Shown: positions 6,411-13,292 of the stretch, piece after piece | How positions within the stretch are numbered: position 1 is the first letter of the stretch | Layout of the letters: each line of letters begins with the position of its first letter | Assembly (NCBI GenBank): GCA_036667875.1 | Contig: JAVWTD010000008.1 | Location: 1 to 36,782 of the forward strand | Direction of reading: 5' to 3' | DNA length: 36,782 nucleotides | Origin: CAJGDV01 sp036667875 | GTDB taxonomy: Bacteria; Bacillota_I; Bacilli_A; RF39; UBA660 | Position numbers and translations under genes: made by a program | Notes under the pieces: generated by a model | Database searches by the model: none | Seen by the model: only the letters and a program-made list of their open reading frames with translations | What the model was told of the DNA's origin: nothing

Positions 6411-8276
6411 TACACAATCATTAATGTTTGAGATTGCTCCATCACGATTTCTTACTGCTTTTTCATATTTTATTTTTGAAGCTGCTATTTGAGAACTATA
6501 ATTTGGTTTTGGATTTCCTGGACAGTCATAAGGGTTACCATTATAATAAACAGTTGTTCCTCTATCACACGCTGCTTTTTGTGTTTCCCATATTTTCCAT
6601 TCATCCCAATAAGTTCTTACGTCATCTTCAAGTCTATTTAAGTCAACATTAAATTTGTTATAATTAATTTGTCCTGAAGTACTTCCTTTTGAACCTGTCA
6701 AACGGCATACTTTTTTACCTTTATATACAATTGGATCGATTTTAGGAAGTGGTGCTACTGTTTCTCCTACTACCATGAATCGTCCTGCATATACTTCTAT
6801 ACCACCTGCTGGAAGGCTATAATTTATTTCTTCTTTACAGTAAACTGCACAATATTGATTATTTGATGCTGCGTTTTCGAAGTAGTGTGATTTTACTGTT
6901 GAATCATTACCACTTTTTGTACTTTTGAATACACATCCCCAGTTTGCTGCATCTATAACTTTTCCTGTTGAACCATCTTTGGTACAAACTTTTGGAGATG
7001 AAACATCAAGTCCATAAGCACAGTTATTGCCATTACCATTATTATCACAACTTGTTCCTACAAGTTCTGACAAATCTATTTTTCTTGTTAAATAATTTGT
7101 ATTGTTTTTTGGGTGTCCTGCATAATTAAATGTATTTATGTCTATCCCAGTTCCGTCATTTCCACAACATGCTTCTATTCCATCAGCCCATGAATTTGGA
7201 TTACATTTTTTTGCACTTTTGCTACATATTGAATCAAACTCATATCTAGTTAAAACACGTGTTAATGTATTTGTTGAGTTGTTTGGACTATTATATGATT
7301 GAATATCTTCTGTACTACAGCAATAGTCTACACCATTTTTATATCCATCATACTCTTTATCTGGATCACATTTTGAAACTACATTGTCAAATGGTCCATA
7401 AAGGTTTAAGCCCCAGCCACTATTTGGGTCAGCTACTTTAAATACATTATATTTATCAATTCTACCAGGTACTGCACTAAATCCAGCATCTGCTCCATCT
7501 AGATAAAAAGTATTAGCGTAACCTGATAAACCCCAGTTATCGCCTCTCATATATTCTAATCCACCATCATATTTTGGACCACTAGAATTATAAGTAAATG
7601 CAACTAAATTTTTAATTGTCATCAAGTAGTCTACTGTACTATTATATGATGGACAGTTTCCAGTTGTTTCTATCGAGAATATTGGTTCAACCATTATTCT
7701 TACACCTTTGGTTGCTCTACCATTAGTTCCTATTTTTTGATTAACTATGCGTCCATAATTAACTCCATTAACTGAGTCATAGAAAGATGAACCACCTCTA
7801 GCGGATGCTAAAAGTCTTTCATAATCTACTCCCATATCTGAGAATATAGCTCTTATTCTTTGATATCCGTTTGCTTCTTCACCATTACCAATTAAAATGT
7901 TTTTCAAATCATTTGAAAATGATGGCGCATTGATAATTGTTTTGTTAGGAAACCAACTTGATGCATTAATAGCGCCGCTTCCTAATCTTTGTGATACCCA
8001 ACCTGGATTATCAGATTTATAGTAAGCAACTGGTCTTCCTATAACTCTTTTTGATAAACCGTCGTAGTATATTAAACTCATTTTTAATGCACTAAAATTC
8101 ATATTATTCCAGTCACAAAAACAACGATTTTTCCCATCTCCATCTGTTGAGGAGCATTCACTTATACTACCTACTGGGTAACCTCCTCCAGTTCCTATTT
8201 CATCCCATGCTTTTGTAAAACTTGGTAACATTAATAAAAGAAATGTTAAAATTAAAATTTTAAATTTTTTCTTCAC
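6411..8276 (-). CDS. Large secreted Cys-rich surface protein, N-terminal part
   Basis: A GTG start at 8276 follows AGGAGAT by 4 bases. The first 23 residues form a clear Sec signal peptide: KKK, a hydrophobic core (ILILTFLLLMLPS) and likely cleavage after TKA. The next ~600 residues are rich in Asn, Gly, Ser, Tyr and Cys, with paired Cys motifs such as CFCDW, DYCCS, EACCGN and YCAVYC, and no internal membrane helix; this looks like a disulphide-stabilised extracellular protein. Near the gap the sequence becomes charged and helical (KYEKAVRNRDG). I do not recognise a named domain. With the downstream piece the product exceeds 960 residues. It is probably made with the small zinc-ribbon gene 4 bases after its stop. 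Confidence 0.7.
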
Positions 8277-8299
8277 CCTAATCTCCTACTTTCTATTTC

Positions 8300-8305
8300 A
8301 TTTTA
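8300..8305 (-). promoter_or_regulatory. Putative extended -10 promoter of the surface-protein gene
   Basis: TGATAAAAT on minus (-10 TAAAAT at 8300-8305 with TG one base upstream). The -35 region (TTTATT, 17 bases away) is poor, as is common with extended -10 promoters. Confidence 0.45.
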
Positions 8306-8336
8306 TCATATATTTAATTTTTAATAAAGAGATATT

Positions 8337-10073
8337 CTAAATTAAGTCAAAAAACCCGTTTGTTAAAAGTATATAAAGAAGAGTTCCTCCTGCTTCAATT
8401 AGTACTACAAGGGATAGTACTAATAAACTTGCAAACCCATTATAACTTCTAAATCTTTTGTTTTGATTTAATAATTCAAAGACAAATTCACGGTTACATA
8501 ACTTGTTTATTTCATCAAGAGTTATTTCTAATTCAAATGTTTTAGAATTTGTTTCTAAGTAATAATCTCTTAATATTAAAACGCATGTTTTTAAGTCATT
8601 ATTTTTTAAAGGGGTTTTTATTTCTATATTCCCATGAACAATTGAATTTCTAATGTGTGTTATTAAAGATTTATTATATTCAAATTTTTTTAAATTTTCA
8701 ACATCGTCTTGTTCTCCTAATATAATTCTTTTTTTTCTCAATTGGTATTTATAAATTTCATTTTTATTTTTATTTATATTGCCTTTTATTTCATTCATTT
8801 TATTTATATTTTCTTTATTTTTAGTAGTTTTTAAATTGTTATATTGTATGTAGTTTTCATTATTTTCTTTTTCTAATTTAAATATTATTTCTTCTTCTTT
8901 ACTATATTTATATTTCAATCCATTTATTAAAAGGGTTGGTTTCATGTTTGATAAATCTAATTTTGAGTAATCTAAATATTTTTTTAAAATATTATCTCCA
9001 TTATAAGAATAAATCATATTAAATTTTGTTAAAGTTGTTGCTGTTAATAGCATGTCATCTACGGGTGAGAGAAAATAATAATCTTCTTTTAATTGATTGT
9101 ATGTACGATTTTTATTACTAGTGACAAGAGTTGCTAATGTACTTAATTGCATATAAGTTTTATCTAACAATTCTAAATCTAGGGAATCATAATAATTATC
9201 ATTAAAGAATTTTTCTACAAATGTTTCAAGTGAACCTTGATTAACATTTTTTAGAGTTTGATAGTTGTCTTTTATTGTTTGTTTTAATTTCTCTTTTAAT
9301 TCTTCTTTTATGTCAGTCATTGGGAATAATTTATTTTCAAATTTCATTCCTCCGAATTGTGCAAGATCATGACAGTTTTGCATTGAATTTTTATAATTTT
9401 CTTGCATGCCTACAGATTTAAAAACTTTTTTTCCATTATTTTTATATTTTCCAATTTCTGATAGTATTAGTTCGAGAGATTTGTCGTATACATTTTCACT
9501 ATTTTCTTCTATTTTATAGTTAAACATAGCGTAGTTATCAAGTATACTATCTACATTATCGATATCTATTTCTTTTTTACTTAATTTAGCAATATATCCA
9601 GTTGATATTGGGAGTTTTTTTGTTTTTATTTTGACTTCTGAAAATAGTGTTTCTATTATGTTTTTAAGCCATTCATAAGAAATTTTTTTGTTTGATTCTA
9701 ATAATATTAAATCGTTTGTTTCTTCATCTATTATATATTGTCCGTGACTAATTGCATTTCTTAAAAAGTTCATTTCATAAACGAAATTTGCTATTCCTAT
9801 TTTTCCTTTATGTTTCCAATATATTTCTGTATATTTATCTAATAATTTGTTTTCATAAGTAACTTCATATTTACTTTTTGGTTTATTTTTTATTATTGTT
9901 TGTTCTTTATTTATTAGAAACTGAGAAAGTGAGATAACTAAATCTACATAGTTACCATTATAATTAGTGTTTAAAATTGAATTCATTATTGTGTCTGGAT
10001 TTTTTATAATATTTTCTAAGTTTTCTAAATATTCAATTGATGTTTTTGTCATATTTATCTTGTCTTCTATCAT
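8337..10073 (-). CDS. Tandem HEPN-motif membrane-anchored protein, putative ribonuclease
   Basis: This 578-residue protein has two copies of an R-N-x3-H-G motif: RNAISHG at residues 105-111 and RNSIVHG at 475-481, each preceded by hydrophobic helix (LRNAISH, IRNSIVH). R-x4-6-H is the catalytic signature of HEPN RNases found in Cas13, RnlA/LsoA, ApeA and many toxin and abortive-infection proteins. Between them are helical, Lys/Asn-rich regions and a likely coiled coil (about 395-450). The last ~30 residues hold one transmembrane helix (about 547-572) with a short tail, so it is probably tail-anchored with the HEPN parts in the cytoplasm. AGGTGAT sits 3 bases before the ATG. Neighbours are map upstream and the surface protein downstream; no antitoxin gene or CRISPR array is adjacent. 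The motif reading is direct; RNase activity and a defence role are inferred. Confidence 0.6.
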   Translation of the reverse strand: MIEDKINMTKTSIEYLENLENIIKNPDTIMNSILNTNYNGNYVDLVISLSQFLINKEQTIIKNKPKSKYEVTYENKLLDKYTEIYWKHKGKIGIANFVYEMNFLRNAISHGQYIIDEETNDLILLESNKKISYEWLKNIIETLFSEVKIKTKKLPISTGYIAKLSKKEIDIDNVDSILDNYAMFNYKIEENSENVYDKSLELILSEIGKYKNNGKKVFKSVGMQENYKNSMQNCHDLAQFGGMKFENKLFPMTDIKEELKEKLKQTIKDNYQTLKNVNQGSLETFVEKFFNDNYYDSLDLELLDKTYMQLSTLATLVTSNKNRTYNQLKEDYYFLSPVDDMLLTATTLTKFNMIYSYNGDNILKKYLDYSKLDLSNMKPTLLINGLKYKYSKEEEIIFKLEKENNENYIQYNNLKTTKNKENINKMNEIKGNINKNKNEIYKYQLRKKRIILGEQDDVENLKKFEYNKSLITHIRNSIVHGNIEIKTPLKNNDLKTCVLILRDYYLETNSKTFELEITLDEINKLCNREFVFELLNQNKRFRSYNGFASLLVLSLVVLIEAGGTLLYILLTNGFFDLI

Positions 10074-10127
10074 CTTATCACCTACTATAATAAGTATATC
10101 ATAAAAACTATAAAAAAAAAATTAAAC

Positions 10128-10880
10128 TTAGTCTAATCTTTTTGTTAATATTTCATATCCGTCTTCTGTTACTGAAACGGTATGTTCGTAGTGTGCACTT
10201 GGTTTATTATCTCTTGTTATTATTGTCCAGTCATCTTCAAGTACATATATGTCTCTTCTTCCAAGATTTAACATTGGTTCAATTGCTAGTACCATTCCTT
10301 TTTTTAAGACTGGTCCTGTTCCTCTTCTTCCATAATTTGGAATATCAGGGTCTTCATGCATATTTGTTCCTATTCCATGACCTGTTAGTTCCCTTACAAC
10401 ACTTAGTTTATGTTTTATAGCGTATTCTTCAATAGCGTTTGAAACGTCTCCTAGTCTTGCTCCTGGTTTAATTTGTTCTAGTCCTACTAAAAGGGATTTT
10501 AAAGTATGTTCCATTAAGTATTCTTTTTCTGCATCCACTTCTCCGACAGGATAAGTCCAGGCTGAATCTCCATTATAACCTTTATATAATACAACTATAT
10601 CTAATGTTACAATGTCTCCATTTTTTAGTTTTCTTTTTCCACCAATGCCATGAACTACTTCTTCATTTACACTGATACAAATATTAGCGGGAAATCCTTC
10701 AAAACCTTTGCAGGCAGGGATTCCACCTTTACTAATTATGAATTCTCCTGCAAGATCATCTAATTCTTTTGTTGTTATTCCTTCTTTAAGAAAATCTTTT
10801 AAGTATAAATGTGTTTCTGAAACTATTTGACTTGCATGTCTAATGAGGTCTATTTCTCTATCTGATTTTAATGTTATCAT
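10128..10880 (-). CDS. map: Methionine aminopeptidase, type I
   Basis: The enzyme removes the initiator Met from nascent proteins with two divalent metal ions. All five metal ligands are visible: Asp94 and Asp105 (TLDIVVLYKGYNGDSAW), His168 (LTGHGIG), Glu201 (AIEPM) and Glu232 (HYEHTV); His77 in VHGIGG matches the substrate-binding His. The length of 250 residues is standard for the short type I form without an N-terminal extension. It has a TATAAT-like box upstream near 10904-10912 and is separated from the Hpt-REC gene by a terminator. Confidence 0.97.
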   Translation of the reverse strand: MITLKSDREIDLIRHASQIVSETHLYLKDFLKEGITTKELDDLAGEFIISKGGIPACKGFEGFPANICISVNEEVVHGIGGKRKLKNGDIVTLDIVVLYKGYNGDSAWTYPVGEVDAEKEYLMEHTLKSLLVGLEQIKPGARLGDVSNAIEEYAIKHKLSVVRELTGHGIGTNMHEDPDIPNYGRRGTGPVLKKGMVLAIEPMLNLGRRDIYVLEDDWTIITRDNKPSAHYEHTVSVTEDGYEILTKRLD

Positions 10881-10910
10881 AGTATGTCACTTCTTTCAAA
10901 TATATTATAT

Positions 10911-10938
10911 ACTAAAAAAACTAGTATTACTAGTTTTT
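10911..10938 (-). terminator. Rho-independent terminator of the Hpt-REC gene
   Basis: On minus, AAAAACTAGT and ACTAGTTTTT form a 10-bp stem around a 3-base loop, ending in a run of T. It overlaps the stop codon of the upstream gene. Confidence 0.8.
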
Positions 10939-11713
10939 ATTTACCATAATTGATTGTTTTTTCAACTATTACTTTAACATCGTGTTCGTTAAATGGTTTA
11001 TTAAGCATGTCCACGATGGGATAAGTAAATGCTTTTTCAATGGCTTCTTTTGAATCATCTCCAGTAATAATTGATACTGGAATTTTTTTGAACAAATTAT
11101 TATTCTTAAAATATTCTAAAACTTGAAATCCATCAACATTTGGCATGTTTAAATCTAGAAAAAGTCCTACTAATTTATCTTGTTCACTAACAGAAACTAT
11201 ATCAATAGCTTCTTTTCCATCGTTTGCAATCATTACTTCATAGGTATTGTTAAATATTTTTTTTACAAAATTTCTTATAATATCTGAATCATCTACTATT
11301 AGGATTGTTTTGTCTTTAATTTTTATTTCTTGTACTTTTTCTTTAGTGACTTCTTGTTGTCCTAAATAGTTTTTGACTAAATTAATCATTTTATTTGCTT
11401 CTTCTACAAGTGCTTCATAATTTGCATTTACAAATTGTATGTTTGAATTTTTGCTTTCTAATTCATGTTGATAAGATAAATCTGCTAATTTTGTGAATCC
11501 TAAGTATTTTGAATCACTTTTTAAAGAGTGTACTAGGATTGCATAGTTTGGCATGTCCTCTTGTTCTTTATATTTTTTAATATCACTTAGTTTTTGATCT
11601 ACACTTTCAAGAAAGTCATTCAATGTTTCATTGTAAGTTTCCATGTCTCCGAAAAGTTCTAAACTTGCAGCTACATTAACTCCATTTTCTTTTAATATAT
11701 TTACGTCTTTCAT
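10937..11713 (-). CDS. Hpt-response regulator receiver fusion protein
   Basis: An N-terminal histidine phosphotransfer domain (about 1-118) carries the phospho-accepting His62 in VHSLKSDSKYLG. A linker (about 119-133) leads to a CheY-like receiver domain (about 135-258) with the acidic pair Asp141-Asp142 (LIVDDSD), phosphoacceptor Asp187 (LFLDLNMPNVDG), Thr217 (IITGDD) and Lys239 (LNKP). There is no DNA-binding or enzyme output domain, so it probably acts as a phosphorelay intermediate or by protein contact. No histidine kinase is in the window, so it is an orphan here. GGAGG lies 10 bases before the ATG and a promoter is at 11742-11770. Confidence 0.88.
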   Translation of the reverse strand: MKDVNILKENGVNVAASLELFGDMETYNETLNDFLESVDQKLSDIKKYKEQEDMPNYAILVHSLKSDSKYLGFTKLADLSYQHELESKNSNIQFVNANYEALVEEANKMINLVKNYLGQQEVTKEKVQEIKIKDKTILIVDDSDIIRNFVKKIFNNTYEVMIANDGKEAIDIVSVSEQDKLVGLFLDLNMPNVDGFQVLEYFKNNNLFKKIPVSIITGDDSKEAIEKAFTYPIVDMLNKPFNEHDVKVIVEKTINYGK

Positions 11714-11741
11714 GTTTATTTAACCTCCATATCCTAAAGGT

Positions 11742-11770
11742 ATTATAACATAATAAAATTTAATTGTGTA
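11742..11770 (-). promoter_or_regulatory. Promoter of the Hpt-REC gene
   Basis: On minus, TACACA (11765-11770), 17 bases, TATAAT (11742-11747), with TG one base before the -10 (extended -10). Confidence 0.6.
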
Positions 11771-11803
11771 TACTTTTTACTCTTTTAATTTAAACTTCTA
11801 CAA

Positions 11804-13087
11804 CTAAATCATTTCATCTTCATAAGTTTTTGTTTGTTGATTACCTGTTTCCATGTTCTTAACTGTATAAGTGTTGTTTTTTTCTTCATCTTCTCCTATT
11901 ATTACAGTATAAAGAGCATTGATTCTGTTTGCGTATTTCATTTTATTTTTAAAGTTTTTTGATGACTCACAAATGTCTACTGATTTATTTTCTTTTTTTA
12001 GTTTATTATATATTTTGAATGTATAGTCGTTTATTTCGTTCATTGGGATTATTAAGTATTCTACTGATTTAGATTCTTTTTTATTAATTAAGCCAAGTTC
12101 ATTTAATTTATAAAATAATCTGGTAAGTCCTATACTCATTCCTACACCAGGCAGTTTCTTTTGGGTATAATATCCTGCTAGATTATCGTACCTTCCTCCT
12201 GATGCTATGCTACCGATACTTTTATGTTCTATTAGGTTTGTTTCATAAACTGTTCCAGTATAATAATCTAGTCCTCTTGCTATTGTTAAGTCAATTATAT
12301 AATTTTTTACATTCATTAAATCTAAATAATGGGTTACTTCTTTTAGTTCGTTTAACCCACTTATAAATTGTTCATTATTGATGTTTAGATTTGTTAAGTT
12401 ATTTAAAACATTATCTTTTATATTTATAAAGTTAATTATATATTCTACTTTTTCTTTGTTTATTTCTAAGAGTAGTTCTTTTTTTATTTCTTCAGTTCCT
12501 ACTTTATCTATTTTATCGATTGTTCTTAGTATTTCGGATGTTTTATCGGTAAGGTTTAAGTATTCAAATAATCCTGCTAGTATTTTACGGTTATTTATTC
12601 TAATAACGAATGGTCCTATTTCTAATTTATTAAATATTTCTTCCATTATAGCAGGTATTTGTGCGTCATAGAAGAGTGATAATGTATCTTCACCTACTAC
12701 ATCTATATCACATTGATAAAATTCACGGAAGCGTCCTTTTTGGGCTCTTTCTCCACGATATACTTTTCCTATTTGATATCTTTTAAAAGGGAATACTAAT
12801 TCTCCACTATTAGCGGCTACGAATTTTGCTAAGGGTACTGTTAAATCAAATCTAAGTGCTAATTTTGTATCTCCTTTGTCAAATTGATATATTTGTTTTT
12901 CTGTTTCTCCAAAAGCCTTTGCTAGTAGAACTTCTCTTGCTTCTATAATTGGGGTATCTAAAGGTAAGAAACCATATTTTTTATAAGTTTCTTCAATTAT
13001 TGTTTTATATTTATTAAAGGCTATTTGTTCTTGGGGCATTAGTTCCATAAATCCTGATAATGTTCTAGGAGTCACTAGTTTTTCCAT
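11804..13087 (-). CDS. hisS: Histidyl-tRNA synthetase
   Basis: This class II synthetase charges tRNA-His. Start MEKLVTPRTLSGFMELMPQE; motif 2 region KRYQIGKVYRGERAQKGRFREFYQCDID; HisA signature TIARGLDYYTGTVYE; motif 3 region GVGMSIGLTRLFY. The C-terminal anticodon-binding domain (about 335-427) is present. The length of 427 is typical. GAAGG sits 6 bases before the ATG. Expression is predicted to be controlled by the upstream His-rich leader peptide and terminator (13107-13236). Confidence 0.97.
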   Translation of the reverse strand: MEKLVTPRTLSGFMELMPQEQIAFNKYKTIIEETYKKYGFLPLDTPIIEAREVLLAKAFGETEKQIYQFDKGDTKLALRFDLTVPLAKFVAANSGELVFPFKRYQIGKVYRGERAQKGRFREFYQCDIDVVGEDTLSLFYDAQIPAIMEEIFNKLEIGPFVIRINNRKILAGLFEYLNLTDKTSEILRTIDKIDKVGTEEIKKELLLEINKEKVEYIINFINIKDNVLNNLTNLNINNEQFISGLNELKEVTHYLDLMNVKNYIIDLTIARGLDYYTGTVYETNLIEHKSIGSIASGGRYDNLAGYYTQKKLPGVGMSIGLTRLFYKLNELGLINKKESKSVEYLIIPMNEINDYTFKIYNKLKKENKSVDICESSKNFKNKMKYANRINALYTVIIGEDEEKNNTYTVKNMETGNQQTKTYEDEMI

Positions 13088-13106
13088 GATATTTCCTTCT
13101 TTCTAC

Positions 13107-13145
13107 AAAAAAGAGACTTTATACCTTTTATAATAGTCTCTTTTT
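13107..13145 (-). terminator. Attenuator terminator upstream of hisS
   Basis: On minus, AAAAAGAGACT (13135-13145) and AGTCTCTTTTT (13108-13118) form an 11-bp perfect stem with a 16-base loop and a T run. It lies between the leader peptide and hisS, so transcription must read through it to express hisS. Confidence 0.85.
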
Positions 13146-13158
13146 CTTATTATAATTA

Positions 13159-13182
13159 GGTACAAGAAAATCCACTTGTACC
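13159..13182 (-). promoter_or_regulatory. Upstream attenuator hairpin (alternative pairing element)
   Basis: GGTACAAG and CTTGTACC form an 8-bp perfect hairpin with an 8-base loop. The first arm can instead pair with TTGTAC inside the leader peptide reading frame (13204-13209), directly after the His codons, as expected of a ribosome-sensing switch. The loop and second arm (TTTTCTT) can also pair with AAGAAAA at the base of the terminator. Which pairing is on or off is not resolved. Confidence 0.6.
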
Positions 13183-13194
13183 GGTTTTTAATAC

Positions 13195-13236
13195 CTAACA
13201 AGCGTACAATAAATGATGATGCATATTATTTTTCAT
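13195..13236 (-). CDS. his leader peptide (attenuation peptide of hisS)
   Basis: A 13-residue reading frame, MKNNMHHHLLYAC, has three consecutive His codons (all CAT at 13213-13221) and a strong AAAGGAGG 6-7 bases before its ATG. It lies 20 bases after the predicted transcription start and is followed by two hairpins, the second a terminator just before hisS. This is the classical layout for attenuation: low charged tRNA-His would stall a ribosome on the His codons and change the folding of the downstream RNA so transcription reaches hisS. In Bacillota hisS is more often controlled by a T-box. The peptide, promoter and terminator are seen directly; the mechanism is inferred. Confidence 0.85.
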   Translation of the reverse strand: MKNNMHHHLLYAC

Positions 13237-13263
13237 ATATTGTCCTCCTTTAATGGTACTTGT

Positions 13264-13292
13264 ATTTTATCTTTATTTAGTTAGTATGTCAA
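13264..13292 (-). promoter_or_regulatory. Sigma-A promoter of the his leader-hisS transcript
   Basis: On minus, consensus TTGACA (13287-13292), 17 bases, TAAAAT (13264-13269). The -35 begins one base after the stop codon of the ABC permease gene. Confidence 0.85.

Noticed and set aside
5291..8276. Two separate complete genes overlapping at the N run
   Set aside because: Both frames read through the 100 N, whose length is arbitrary; only one start (with signal peptide) and one end are credible, so a single split gene is likelier.
8337..10073. The two R-N-x3-H motifs recall Cas13
   Set aside because: The chain is about half the size of most Cas13 proteins, has a C-terminal membrane helix, and no CRISPR array or cas gene is in the window. 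Only a general HEPN call is supported.
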